From CAYPIE01 sp964410665 (GTDB lineage: Bacteria > Planctomycetota > Planctomycetia > Gemmatales > Gemmataceae): a stretch of DNA of 53,814 nucleotides. Below the pieces are notes generated by a model, which searched no databases, was not told the DNA's origin, and saw only the letters and a program-made list of their open reading frames with translations. Numbering within the stretch: position 1 is the stretch's first letter; every line of letters begins with the position of its first letter. The stretch is from assembly GCA_964410665.1 (NCBI GenBank), contig CAYPIE010000037.1:1-53814 (forward strand), written 5' to 3'. The position numbers and the translations under genes were made by a program. Below, one piece after another: positions 1 through 8,828 of this stretch.

Positions 1-2
1 AC

Positions 3-803
3 CGAAAAGCCATCCAGCTCCAACCCGACGATGCCGAAGCCCACTACAACCTGGGCAACGCCTTCTTAGCCAGGAACCGACTCGACCACGCGATCGACGC
101 CTACCGACAGGCCATCCAGCTCAAGTCTGACTATGCCGAAGCCCATTGCAACCTGGGCCATGCGCTTCGCGAGCAGGGCCGCTTCATGGAAGCCCTCGAT
201 AGCCTCCGCCGCGGCCACCAACTCGGCTCGGCCTGGGGGAGCGGCTGGCGCTACCCCTCGGCTCAGTGGGTTCAGCGAGCCGAGGTCTTGGTCGCCCTGG
301 ACGCTCGCTGGCAACAGCTTGGGACCGGGGATGCTGAGACTAGAGGGGCCAAAGAGTCGCTCCAACTGGCCGACTTCGTGGTCCAGTTCTACAAGGACGA
401 TGCCGCGAAAGCGGTCGCTTTGTATCGGGTCGGGTTCAAGGACCAACCGTCAGGGAGTGTCAACTCGCATCGCTATAACGCCGCGTGTGCCGCCTTACTG
501 GCCGCTCGGAGACCGCCTCAGAACAATAGGATCGGGACGGACCTGCGCGGCTGGTATCGCCGCCAGGCTTACGAGTGGCTCCAGGGCGATTTAGCCGAAC
601 TCCGCCAGCAACCTCGTACTGCGATGGTCAAGGTGCTGAGCCACTGGCATCGCGACTCCGACCTGGCCGGGATCCGGGCCCCGTATCCGCTAGCCATCCT
701 ACCCGAGGGCGAACGCCAGCGCTGGCTGGGCTTCTGGTGGGAGGGAGATGCGTTGCTGCAGACGGCCCGTGGGGGGTCGACCGCGAAGGGAGCGGCGCAG
801 TGA
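3..803 (+). CDS. TPR-repeat protein, 3' part only (probably the tail of a Ser/Thr kinase)
   Basis: The frame is open from the left edge to a TGA at 801-803, so the start lies outside the window; 266 residues are visible. The first 65 or so residues form two tetratricopeptide units (AEAHYNLGNAF, then AEAHCNLGHALREQGRF). They are followed by a 200-residue region with HRYNAACAALLA, a YEWLQGDLAELR helix and HWHRDSDLAGIR. From memory, this non-TPR module closes many Gemmata-type kinases that carry C-terminal TPRs, so this is probably the end of such a kinase; it could also be a free-standing TPR protein. TPR arrays mediate protein-protein contacts. No catalytic part is visible. Confidence 0.8.
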   Translation, partial: RKAIQLQPDDAEAHYNLGNAFLARNRLDHAIDAYRQAIQLKSDYAEAHCNLGHALREQGRFMEALDSLRRGHQLGSAWGSGWRYPSAQWVQRAEVLVALDARWQQLGTGDAETRGAKESLQLADFVVQFYKDDAAKAVALYRVGFKDQPSGSVNSHRYNAACAALLAARRPPQNNRIGTDLRGWYRRQAYEWLQGDLAELRQQPRTAMVKVLSHWHRDSDLAGIRAPYPLAILPEGERQRWLGFWWEGDALLQTARGGSTAKGAAQ

Positions 804-1319
804 CGGAGTCATCGGCGAACCTAGGTTTTCTAGTCGTTGCTCAGAATCTAGGTTCCTGGGGTTGCTTCGACATTGGGCCCGGGGCAACCTGAAGTTGGTG
901 GGTTGTGAGCTCAGTATGCCTGAGAGATTCCGCGACGCTACTGACGACTTCGCCATCTTGGTTGTTCAAGCGTCGGTGGTAAACGAAACTGCACAAGTGC
1001 AAGTGTAAATAATACGAAGAATACTGAAAACCTGGAACAACCCCTCAACCGCCTGGGCACAGAGAAGTGGGAGTGGGTGGGCAGCATTCGTTCCGGTGAG
1101 AACTCCTCGTAGAGACCGGTACATCCTATGACCGAACACATCCGGTCGGTGGCTCCCACTCTGGCTGGCCGGACATTGAACTGCGACCTCATCGTCACGT
1201 GCGTGTTGCGAAACGTGCCGGTGCCAGCAGAGTTACAGCGGAAAGGGCCATTGGCTGTTGTGAAACCATCAGGTCTTGGTCGGTTCTACAGAGTCTCAGC
1301 GATCGATCGGGAGTTTGAC
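804..1319. other. Intergenic, 516 bp, no convincing gene
   Basis: The frame of the next gene stays open upstream to 1128, but the best ribosome site is at 1320. A 30-codon ORF at 916-1008 has no clear ribosome site. I see no strong hairpin or repeat here. It presumably holds the promoter of the downstream membrane protein. Confidence 0.4.
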
Positions 1320-2144
1320 ATGGCAGATTCGAACCAGGCAGATGACCAGACGTCGCTGATCGCTCAGGTGATTGCTTTTGGCTTGGTCGGGGCGGCCTGT
1401 TGCAGTTTGGCAATGTACGCGACTGGCAACGACCCGTGGATAGGGGTCGCGGCACTTCTCGGCCTCATTGCGGGCGCTGGGATTACATGGGTGATACGGC
1501 GGACCCAAGGCATCCCGGACAGACCTTCCGCTCCGCAGAAACCTTTCTGGCCGACTGCCGAGCAGCGGCGGGCGCTCTTTTCTGCGAACCAGTGGAACCG
1601 AGCGTTCTGGTCGATCGCGATGGTGGCTAGCATTCCGCTGACAGTCATCGTGCTGTGGTCACCGGCGTTGCTGTTTTTCTTGATCTCTGACGGTGACGGG
1701 CTCGTGGAGGTGGCCGCGCGGGTTGGGGTGGTGGGGTTGGTCTGCCTGAGCTGGCGGTTCGGGCTCACCCCGGCGGTCCGGCTTGGTAAGCACCTTTTCG
1801 CCCATCGCGTGTCCCCGGAACTGGGAAAGATGTACGATGAGCACGAATCTGATCGACCGAGCAGGCTTCGCGGCGTGGCCTTGTTTTGGCTGGTAGTGCT
1901 TTCGGTCGGGGCGGTGTTGATCCTGAGCCGGGCGATCGATCTGCCAAAGCAAGCCCCGAAGCGGGGAGGCAAGGCGGCGGCTTTGTTGAACGCTGGGGTG
2001 TGGCTCAGACGACACCCGAACACCGCCGAGGTTGGTTCGGTCCTAGTACTGAGCGTGACCAGCGTGGTCGTATACCGGCGGCTCCGAGGTGACAACCAAG
2101 AGACACCGAGCACCGCCACGGATGATCCTGCCCGCGACCTGTGA
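1320..2144 (+). CDS. Multi-pass membrane protein of unknown function
   Basis: 274 residues starting MADSNQADDQ. I chose the ATG at 1320 because GGGAG lies 7 bases upstream; the frame continues upstream to 1128 but that part is not hydrophobic and has no ribosome site. Predicted helices fall near residues 12-35 and 40-60 (close pair), 97-122, 125-145 (short, with a Trp) and 180-200, and a last hydrophobic stretch near 240-258. A polar segment between the second and third helices carries PTAEQRRALFSANQWNRA. The C-terminus is short and polar. I do not recognise a family. The next gene is on the opposite strand and converges on it. Confidence 0.7.
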   Translation: MADSNQADDQTSLIAQVIAFGLVGAACCSLAMYATGNDPWIGVAALLGLIAGAGITWVIRRTQGIPDRPSAPQKPFWPTAEQRRALFSANQWNRAFWSIAMVASIPLTVIVLWSPALLFFLISDGDGLVEVAARVGVVGLVCLSWRFGLTPAVRLGKHLFAHRVSPELGKMYDEHESDRPSRLRGVALFWLVVLSVGAVLILSRAIDLPKQAPKRGGKAAALLNAGVWLRRHPNTAEVGSVLVLSVTSVVVYRRLRGDNQETPSTATDDPARDL

Positions 2145-2213
2145 TTCTGGGTTCGTCATCAGCATCCGGCTCGTAGTGATGGACGCATCGGGAGAGAACG
2201 CAGCAGGCTTGTG

Positions 2214-3035
2214 TCACCAGTGCTTCGGCGGGTGTTTGATGATGTGTTGCCACAGAAAGCGTTCGACCTGGTCGGCTTCGCGCTTGGTCCGCTTGACCAG
2301 GCGGTCATAAGCACGCTGACATTCCGGCGGAGTGGTGGCGGCGCGGGCACCGATGGCGGCCTCACACACGTAATCCATTGCTTGTCCTGCTTTATCCACA
2401 TGGAGCAACGGATTGTTCGGCAGTGTGATCGGTGAGCGTAAGGCCGTGGCCAGGGCGCTAAGCACATGCATCGCCCCCTCGGTGGCCAGACTCCGCGGCC
2501 AGGAGCTCGAGGTGTAACGCAGGCTATCACGCCGAATCTCCAGATTGCGGGTCAGGCTGCGCATCGAGGTGATGCCCCGTTGGGTTTCGACATACCAATC
2601 CGAAAGCTGGCGAGTCCAGCCGCAACCGGCGAGCATCACCCGGACTTCGGCGCGGCGACGTTCCTGGCGAAACCGGCAGGCATCCCAGCCATCTTGCCAG
2701 GGCACCAGATCCAAGCGGGGGGGACATTGCACTTCCATCGACGCCAGAAAGCCTAGACATGGGAGACGCCAACCTGTGTCCCCTAAGCTGGTGACGATTG
2801 CTTCTTCGTGAGCCCAATACGAAAAACGCTGCAGCGACCGGCCGCGGCCTGCGGCGGGCCAGGCCGCAATGGTTTGCCAACGAGGCAACAGGTCTCGCAC
2901 CAGTCGACGCAGTCGCTGGGCAACGCGTGCTTCGCCGGTGTCCTCAAGCCAATCCGCCAAGACCTCGATGGGCGTGTCGTGGTCCAAAGATTGCGCACAG
3001 GCTGTGATCAGCCCTTCCAGTTCATCGCGCTTCAT
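2214..3035 (-). CDS. TIGR02996-like domain protein
   Basis: 273 residues. The N-terminus reads MKRDELEGLITACAQ, then DTPIEVLADWLEDTGEA, matching the TIGR02996 pattern (a short helical module with 'DTPR..YADWLEE.G') that is expanded in Gemmata-like planctomycetes and usually sits at the N-terminus of otherwise variable proteins. The rest is rich in Arg and Trp and has no domain I recognise. GAGAGG lies just upstream of the ATG. Function unknown; TIGR02996 itself has no proven role. It converges with the upstream membrane protein and is transcribed away from the AT-rich gap 3036-3700. Confidence 0.7.
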   Translation of the reverse strand: MKRDELEGLITACAQSLDHDTPIEVLADWLEDTGEARVAQRLRRLVRDLLPRWQTIAAWPAAGRGRSLQRFSYWAHEEAIVTSLGDTGWRLPCLGFLASMEVQCPPRLDLVPWQDGWDACRFRQERRRAEVRVMLAGCGWTRQLSDWYVETQRGITSMRSLTRNLEIRRDSLRYTSSSWPRSLATEGAMHVLSALATALRSPITLPNNPLLHVDKAGQAMDYVCEAAIGARAATTPPECQRAYDRLVKRTKREADQVERFLWQHIIKHPPKHW

Positions 3036-3700
3036 ACGCCTCTCTTTTCCTCACTCAAATGCCCGTTTTCTCGAGATCTGCTGCTCAGGAGAGCCGTTCC
3101 GCGTTGATTGCGGGCTGGCCAGAAAAAACTTAGCACGCGTCGAACGCCGCGGCGCGAAAAGGTCTCTGCAATAACCCCGTTCTACCTGGGTGAGTTACGA
3201 CGCTCTATTGATTCATTCGTTACACCTTTCCAATCAGGACAAACCATACCCTTCCGGGGCAAGCGTAACCAATTCCGCTCTGGAATAAGTTTGTACAACA
3301 TAAGTTGAAATCCTTGCTCGACGAGGCGACTTTGCTCGGTCGGTAGCCACTACCAACTTCGTAGTGATCTTTCGGTGACCCGGTGTGGCTTGGACGCTCT
3401 ACCGGTGTGATCGAACGATCGAGCTAGGAAAACAAGGACAAACGTGTTGTGATTTTTGACGATAGTATGGTCAGAGAAGCGAGTAATCGCTGAAGTGAGC
3501 AAGAAGAAGTTTACAAGTCAATATTATAGCAAAAAAATGATGAATATATTGTCGAGGTAACGCCATGGGTTCACCGTTCTACTCATACCGACTGTCCGAG
3601 GCCGAACTGTATTGGGCAGCATCGACCCCGATTTGATCGAATTCCCCGAGCGCTCTCTGGGACAAGTGACTGGGAGGAGGAGTACCGAAAACAAATGGCA
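3036..3700. other. Intergenic gap of 665 bp, AT-rich near 3480-3560
   Basis: The 3440-3560 part is clearly richer in A/T than the surroundings and looks promoter-like or like foreign DNA. The only coding signal is the short ORF at 3565-3636, listed separately. I see no RNA gene or long repeat. Confidence 0.4.
3565..3636 (+). CDS. Possible 23-residue small ORF with a strong ribosome site
   Basis: An ATG at 3565 is preceded by GAGGTAACGCC, a near-ideal Shine-Dalgarno with good spacing. The ORF encodes MGSPFYSYRLSEAELYW plus six residues and ends at TGA 3634-3636. It could be a true microprotein, a leader peptide, or the remnant start of a decayed gene, since codons after the stop do not continue as an obvious protein in another frame. 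Only the ribosome site supports it. Confidence 0.25.
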   Translation: MGSPFYSYRLSEAELYWAASTPI

Positions 3701-4099
3701 TCAACGCTTCCTTGGTTGGAAAGGGAGCTCGTGCCAACGAAGCCATACAATCACGCTGGATGCCACGGCAACCACCCAGGCGAGGATAAACAAGAGTCCA
3801 CCATCATCCCCCCCGGAGCTGGGATCAGGGATGCGTACGCCCAACAAGAACAGGTGGGCCATGATCGCACCGCTGATCGTCGTCAAAGCCAACAGCGCGC
3901 CATAGATCGCTGTACGGGGGATCAGCAGCAGAATCACTGCCACCAGCTCCACCACCGCGCTGGCGGTGGCCGCGGGCCGACCGCCAAGTTGAGCAAAGAT
4001 GGTCTGGGTTTCCGGAGCATAAGTCAATTTGAAGAAAAGCGTTTGGGCGAGAATGGCTGCGACGATAACTTGGGCAATCCAAGCGATGATTTGGGGCAT
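3701..4099 (-). CDS. DoxX-family membrane protein
   Basis: 132 residues with four predicted helices: near residues 5-25, 45-62, 65-88 and 100-120. The N-terminus MPQIIAWIAQVIVAAIL, the following LFFKLTYAPET and the PRTAIYGALLAL stretch fit the DoxX/DoxD-like family of small inner-membrane proteins of about 130 residues. Biochemical roles in the family are poorly defined; some members associate with redox or thiosulfate metabolism. GAGGAG lies about 10 bases upstream of the start. It is divergent from the DinB-like gene at 4302, so the 200-bp gap between them likely holds both promoters. Confidence 0.8.
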   Translation of the reverse strand: MPQIIAWIAQVIVAAILAQTLFFKLTYAPETQTIFAQLGGRPAATASAVVELVAVILLLIPRTAIYGALLALTTISGAIMAHLFLLGVRIPDPSSGGDDGGLLFILAWVVAVASSVIVWLRWHELPFQPRKR

Positions 4100-4301
4100 G
4101 GCTGAGAGACTCCTCGATGGTCAAAGGTTGCAACCCCATAGGGGTGGAATGGTCGTCCCGTGGACGTCGGTTGGGATGGCGTTGATCGACCAAACGTTTC
4201 GTCTAGGCAAGCATGGGTCGAGCATGCCGGCGTGTAACGCACGGCTGCGAAGGACATCCAATCGCTTTGACAGCCTGCTTCGCAAACCCTGGAGAGCGAC
4301 C

Positions 4302-4820
4302 ATGCCCGGTGCAGATGGTTCGGCATTCTGCGGACTGTTGGACGGATGGACGGAATTGCTGCACTACCTCACCGATGAACAGTACATATTGCATTTAGAT
4401 GTTGTTGGTGGCAGCATTGGCCAACATATTCGACACTGTCTTGATCATTTTACGGCACTTCTGGACGGATCCATTGACGGACGGATCGATTACGATCAGC
4501 GGGTTCGGGGAACCGCCGTGGAGTTCGTGCGCCTGGAGGCCTTGAACCGGATCAGCCTTCTCCAAGACAGACTTCGCAACTGGACGGTTGCTGATGATCG
4601 CCCACTTCGGCTGCGCTACTTGCCCGGACCACACCAGCCGGTCCGCGAGGTTACCACCAGCCTTGGCCGCGAGCGGGCGTTCGTGCTGAGTCATGCTGTG
4701 CATCATAATGCGTTGATCACGGTCAGTGCACGCCTACTCGGTGTCCGTCTACCCCGCTGGTTTGGCTGTGCTCCCTCGACCATCCAGGCGGCGACCGTAG
4801 CATGTGTACCGTCAGCGTGA
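4302..4820 (+). CDS. DinB-like four-helix protein
   Basis: 172 residues. The frame is open further upstream, but the ATG at 4302 has GGAGAG 6 bases before it, and the upstream part overlaps the divergent DoxX gene. The pattern of spaced histidines (IGQHIRHCLDHF near residues 44-55 and LSHAVHHNALI near 130-140) is the metal-ligand signature of the DinB/YfiT-like superfamily, which binds a divalent metal in a four-helix bundle and includes thiol-dependent transferases. Substrate unknown. Its last 19 bases overlap the start of the NRDE gene, so the two are translationally linked and probably act in one pathway with the ATP-grasp gene that follows. Confidence 0.72.
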   Translation: MPGADGSAFCGLLDGWTELLHYLTDEQYILHLDVVGGSIGQHIRHCLDHFTALLDGSIDGRIDYDQRVRGTAVEFVRLEALNRISLLQDRLRNWTVADDRPLRLRYLPGPHQPVREVTTSLGRERAFVLSHAVHHNALITVSARLLGVRLPRWFGCAPSTIQAATVACVPSA

Positions 4821-5575
4821 TCCCATGGTCGGAATCCCGATCCAACCCGCCCGGCTATCGACTAGTGTGCAACCGCGATGAGGCTCGTACCCGGCCGCTG
4901 GCAACGCCTCCAAGGAGGCATCAGCTGGCCATGGGCCAGGCCATCTGGCCGACCGATCCCGCTTCCGGTGGCACCTGGATTGGACTACACGAATGTGGCT
5001 TCACGGCCGTTCTGCTCAATCGCAATCCCTGGCGAAGCACGTCCTGGAAACCCGTCACGCCAGCCCCCTCCAGCCGGGGTACGATCATTCCATGGCTCAT
5101 GGCGGCCACAAACCTCGCGGGGGCCCTTGACCGGGTGGCCAAGCTGCACGGGCCTGACTTTGCTCCATTTCGCTTGTTGCTGGTCGATGTCCAGGGAATT
5201 GTGGAGATCCGTTGGAATGGCGGGCTTTTCCGGCAGCGGCAGTGGCCGCTGGACCGGCCACGTTGCTTCACGTCCTCGGGATTGGGCGATTTCCGGGTGC
5301 AAAGGCTACGTCTGCAACTGTTTCGCCAGCTAGTCTCGGGGGAGCGGGCGTCCTTGCCCGAACGCCAGGATGCCTATCATCAGCATCGATGGTCCCGCTA
5401 TCCAGAACTCAGCGTCTGCATGGAACGCATCGATGCACGAACGGTCAGTCAGACCTGGGTTGTCCGGGATGATGCCTCGATGAACGTTGCCTATCGACCA
5501 TTGGAAGCCCACGCAACGACACTCGGTGGAGGCACATCCTGGCAGTGGTTAGGTCCAATCCAGGTGGGGTCATGA
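4802..5575 (+). CDS. NRDE-family (TANGO2-like) protein
   Basis: 257 residues. The N-terminus MCTVSVIPW with Cys2, then RLVCNRDEARTRP (NRDE near residues 24-27) and GGTWIGL (near 56-62), are the hallmarks of PF05742, the NRDE/TANGO2 family. Members have an Ntn-hydrolase-like fold with a possible Cys2 nucleophile; human TANGO2 is linked to mitochondrial and lipid/heme homeostasis, but bacterial functions are unproven. The start overlaps the DinB-like gene by 19 bp and the stop overlaps the next ATG (ATGA at 5572-5575). This is the middle gene of a coupled three-gene unit. Family assignment is firm; role unknown. Confidence 0.88.
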   Translation: MCTVSVIPWSESRSNPPGYRLVCNRDEARTRPLATPPRRHQLAMGQAIWPTDPASGGTWIGLHECGFTAVLLNRNPWRSTSWKPVTPAPSSRGTIIPWLMAATNLAGALDRVAKLHGPDFAPFRLLLVDVQGIVEIRWNGGLFRQRQWPLDRPRCFTSSGLGDFRVQRLRLQLFRQLVSGERASLPERQDAYHQHRWSRYPELSVCMERIDARTVSQTWVVRDDASMNVAYRPLEAHATTLGGGTSWQWLGPIQVGS

Positions 5576-6615
5576 ACCGACTGCGTCGTTGGTTGCACCG
5601 TGAATTTTGGCCCGCTTGGCTGTTCTATCTGCCTCTAATCCCCTGGCTGGCCTATCTATCCCTTCGCTACCGAGGCATGCTTGTGTGGACGGCTGCCAAT
5701 CCAGGAATGGAAAATCATGGAATTGTAGGCGAATCCAAGTATGCCATTCTGGCCCAACTCCCAGCGTCTTGGGTGATTCCCAGCGGCTGGCTGGGCCCCG
5801 ATGAGCTCCCCAAACGACTGGCCAAGTTTCGTGACTTGGTGGAGCTCCGCGACTGGAGCTTTCCGTTGATTCTCAAACCGGATGCCGCGCAGCGGGGTAG
5901 TGGGGTACGTCGAATTGCCGATCTGGCCCAAGCCCGGGCTTATCTGGCGGCCCATCCAGATCCTACCTTGGTCCAGCCGTACCATCCTGGCCCGTATGAG
6001 CTCGGGATCTTTTACTACCGCTTGCCAGGGGAATCGCGGGGTCGGATTTTCTCGATTACCGATAAGGTCTTCCCGGTGCTGGTGGGGGATGGACGCCGCA
6101 GTTTACGCGAATTGATCACCCAGCATCCGCGTTATTCGCTTCAAGCAGAGGTGTTTTTGCAGCGACATGCCGCACGACGCGACCAGGTCCTAACGCGGGG
6201 ACAACATTTTTTTTTGGCGTTGGCGGGAAATCACTGTCAGGGAACGCTGTTTTGCGACGGCCAATCGTGGTGGACGCCTATGCTCGAAGCCAGGATTGAC
6301 GCCATTGCTCGGGAGCATCCGGGTTTCTTTATCGGTCGCTTTGATGTGCGTTTTCATGACCCTGAAGCTTTGCGTCAGGGCCGGGCGTTCGCCATTGTGG
6401 AATTGAATGCCACCAGCAGCGAGTCGACCAATATTTACGATCCCGCCAAGTCGCTTTGGTGGGCATATCGGGTGTTGTTTCGACAATGGCGCCTGCTTTA
6501 TCAGATCGGGGCTGCCAATCGCCGGTTGGGACATCGACCGGTGACGGTGTGGGCCATGGCAAGGTTGTTAAGACGATATTACAAGCAAAGAACGGTGGAC
6601 CCTTTGTCGGATTGA
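5572..6615 (+). CDS. ATP-grasp ligase-like protein with an N-terminal membrane segment
   Basis: 347 residues. The ATG at 5572 overlaps the previous stop by 4 bases and has GGTGGGG upstream; an upstream in-frame ATG at 5545 lacks a site. Residues 12-32 (EFWPAWLFYLPLIPWLAY) look like a membrane anchor. FPLILKPDAAQRGSGVRRI near residue 100 resembles the ATP-grasp lysine and glycine-rich loop, and FAIVELNATSSESTNI near 270 resembles the metal-binding Glu/Asn end of the fold. ATP-grasp enzymes join a carboxylate to an amine or thiol through an acyl-phosphate. It is distantly like D-Ala-D-Ala ligase; the substrate cannot be told. Coupled to NRDE and DinB-like genes. Confidence 0.75.
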   Translation: MNRLRRWLHREFWPAWLFYLPLIPWLAYLSLRYRGMLVWTAANPGMENHGIVGESKYAILAQLPASWVIPSGWLGPDELPKRLAKFRDLVELRDWSFPLILKPDAAQRGSGVRRIADLAQARAYLAAHPDPTLVQPYHPGPYELGIFYYRLPGESRGRIFSITDKVFPVLVGDGRRSLRELITQHPRYSLQAEVFLQRHAARRDQVLTRGQHFFLALAGNHCQGTLFCDGQSWWTPMLEARIDAIAREHPGFFIGRFDVRFHDPEALRQGRAFAIVELNATSSESTNIYDPAKSLWWAYRVLFRQWRLLYQIGAANRRLGHRPVTVWAMARLLRRYYKQRTVDPLSD

Positions 6616-6767
6616 ACCCCCTCAAACGGGCTGGGATGGCAGCGGCGGTGACGAAATGGGGAATCTTTGTCGGCCGCAGCGGACTCTATTCCGGTATCTC
6701 ATGCCGGTGGAGGCATGCTTTGACCACAACCGCACCGTCCTGGAAACCTCCAGGCAGGGAGTCCGTC

Positions 6768-8150
6768 ATGGTGGGCGATCGCCAAATGCCTTTGGAGGGA
6801 GAATCTCCTCCTTGCTTGGAAGATTTGCTCCAGGACTGGCGAGCACGCCGTCAGCGTGGCGAACCGGTCAGCATCGATGGCTATGCCCAGCGCTACCCGG
6901 AGTTTGCTGGAGTGCTACGCGAGTTGCTTAGCTTCCTCGAGCAACCCCATCCGACACCGATGCCGGCTTGTTCCAGCCGCAGCACCCCTCCTGGAATCCT
7001 GTTGCCTGGTGTTCGGATTGGCGAATATCGGTTGGTCCGCTACCTCGGTCAAGGAGGCATGGGCATTGTTTATCAAGCGCATCAGGAATCTCTAGGTCGC
7101 TCGGTTGCCATCAAGCTCCTCTGGCCCGCCGACGGTGCTTCGGCGAGTCGCCGGGCAGACAAGCGCTTTCGCCGCGAAATTGAGACTGCCGCTCGACTGC
7201 GGCATCCGAACATTGTGCCGATTCTCGACTCTGGCCACTGGCAGCCGGATTCACACACTCCTGCCCTGGCGTACTATGTCATGCCGTTGATCGACGGCGA
7301 ACCCCTCAGTCGGGTGCTAGCCCGGGAGGTGGCCGACCACCGACTCACCCCGAAAGTGCGTCGTCGGGTTGACCAAGGCGTCGTGTCCTTGGAGCCGCAG
7401 CGGAAGCCGGGAATGCCGCTCGACCGGGTGGTCGACATTGGCATTCAGGTCGCTGGGGCCATCGACCATGCCGCACGGGCGGGCGTTTTCCATCGCGATA
7501 TCAAACCGGGGAACCTCTTGATGGATGCGGAGGGGAATGTCTTGGTTACGGATTTTGGCCTCGCACGCGCCGCTTGGCATGACAGCCTGACACATTCTCA
7601 AGAGGTGGTCGGAACCTTAAGGTACATGGCCCCGGAACGCTTTTGGGGTCAGCAGGATGTGCGTAGTGATCTGTATGCCTTGGGGCTGACCTTGGTGGAG
7701 CTCCTCTCAGCTCAGCCGGCCTTTGCTGGGCGCGACCGGGCTCAGTTGGTGCAACAGGTGGTGCATGGCCCACCACTCCGGCTTGCCAAGCGAATCCCGC
7801 ATTTACCGGGCGACCTGGTCCAGATCTTGGAAAAGGCCATCGCGAGGCGTGCCGAAGACCGCTACCCCAGTGGTGCGGCACTGGCTGCTGACTTGCGACG
7901 CTTCCAAACTCGCCGCCCAATTCAGGCCCGTCCGGTTGGACCCCTCGGTCGGATCCGGCGCTGGGTACAGCGTTACCCCTGGGCGGCAGGCCTCATGGGT
8001 TTTGCGGTGATGAAAACCATGGCATTTGTTTTGACCGTGATCGTCTTGGCCCGACCGCAATGGCTGGGGCTGGACTCGTCGATGCCACCGGCGACTCAAG
8101 TATCAGACCCTGTGCAACCGTCAGGAGGAACCGATGTTCAACACGGCTGA
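6768..8150 (+). CDS. Membrane-anchored Ser/Thr protein kinase
   Basis: 460 residues from the ATG at 6768 (MVGDRQMPLE). The frame is open further up, but those codons overlap the ATP-grasp gene. A 35-residue N-terminal helix (EDLLQDWRARRQRGEPV) typical of planctomycete kinases precedes the kinase domain at 87-380: glycine loop GQGGMG 94-99, Lys116 in VAIK, HRDIKPGN 242-249, DFG 262-264, MAPE 287-290. One membrane helix lies near 407-428, leaving only a short outer tail, so it has no large sensor domain. There is an insert at about 184-218 between the N and C lobes. It overlaps the sigma gene by 17 bp, which makes the sigma factor a likely partner or substrate. Confidence 0.93.
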   Translation: MVGDRQMPLEGESPPCLEDLLQDWRARRQRGEPVSIDGYAQRYPEFAGVLRELLSFLEQPHPTPMPACSSRSTPPGILLPGVRIGEYRLVRYLGQGGMGIVYQAHQESLGRSVAIKLLWPADGASASRRADKRFRREIETAARLRHPNIVPILDSGHWQPDSHTPALAYYVMPLIDGEPLSRVLAREVADHRLTPKVRRRVDQGVVSLEPQRKPGMPLDRVVDIGIQVAGAIDHAARAGVFHRDIKPGNLLMDAEGNVLVTDFGLARAAWHDSLTHSQEVVGTLRYMAPERFWGQQDVRSDLYALGLTLVELLSAQPAFAGRDRAQLVQQVVHGPPLRLAKRIPHLPGDLVQILEKAIARRAEDRYPSGAALAADLRRFQTRRPIQARPVGPLGRIRRWVQRYPWAAGLMGFAVMKTMAFVLTVIVLARPQWLGLDSSMPPATQVSDPVQPSGGTDVQHG

Positions 8151-8763
8151 GCTACTGTCCAAACATGGACCGACCCTGCGTGCGGTTGCGCGGCGTTATC
8201 TGCGGGATGAAGATGAATGTGAAGATGCGGTCCAGGAAGCGATCCTGTCGGCACTCCGCCACGGCAAGAACTTTCGCGGTGAATCTTCGTTGTCGACTTG
8301 GCTGTATCGAATTGTCGTGAACGTTTGCCTCATGCGCTTGCGTTCGCGCCTACGCCACCCCACAGTACCGTTACATGGCGAGCTCGACGATTCCAATGAC
8401 CGGCTGGGTAGCTTCGCTCCCGTCGATCACTCGCTTCCTTCGGCACCTCAGCAGTTGTCACAACAAGAACTCGGCGAGCGGGTGAGAAACTGCATCAACC
8501 AACTCCCAGAATCATATCGGCAAGTGTTGGATCTTCGCTGTTTGCAGGAACGCAGTACCGAAGAGACGGCCCAAGCACTGGGTATCACCTCCGGGGCAGT
8601 CAAGGTCCGCTTACACCGGGCCCGACAGATGCTGGTCGACTACTTTACCGAGGAGTTCCGCGACGATAGCGAGTTGCTGCCCCGTTCGCTGGCCGAGGTG
8701 GCCGGTGCCCCAAGTCCCCGAGTGATCGCCGGGAACGATGGGGTCGAGGCGGAGCAACCATAA
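8134..8763 (+). CDS. ECF sigma-70 factor, coupled to a kinase gene
   Basis: 209 residues, start fixed by AGGAGG 6 bases upstream of ATG 8134, inside the end of the kinase gene. Region 2 is near 5-75 (RRYLRDEDECEDAVQEAILSA, then SSLSTWLYRIVVNVC) and region 4 near 110-165 (LPESYRQVLDLRCLQERSTE, then VKVRLHRARQML). The sequence ends with an acidic tail of about 40 residues that is not part of the normal ECF core and might bind a regulator. No anti-sigma gene is adjacent. Because the kinase overlaps it, control by phosphorylation is the simplest inference; this has been shown for other kinase-linked ECF factors but not for this one. Confidence 0.92.
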   Translation: MFNTAELLSKHGPTLRAVARRYLRDEDECEDAVQEAILSALRHGKNFRGESSLSTWLYRIVVNVCLMRLRSRLRHPTVPLHGELDDSNDRLGSFAPVDHSLPSAPQQLSQQELGERVRNCINQLPESYRQVLDLRCLQERSTEETAQALGITSGAVKVRLHRARQMLVDYFTEEFRDDSELLPRSLAEVAGAPSPRVIAGNDGVEAEQP

Positions 8764-8828
8764 CCCATGGTGAGCGGGGTCAGTTCCGCAGCGCTCATGT
8801 TGGACCGTACGCTTGGACGAAGGCCGCG

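Noticed and set aside
4302..6615. DinB/NRDE/ATP-grasp unit as a RiPP (microviridin-like) cluster
   Set aside because: No precursor peptide with a repeated core, no transporter or protease is adjacent, and the ATP-grasp protein has a membrane anchor; reported only as a possible unknown pathway.
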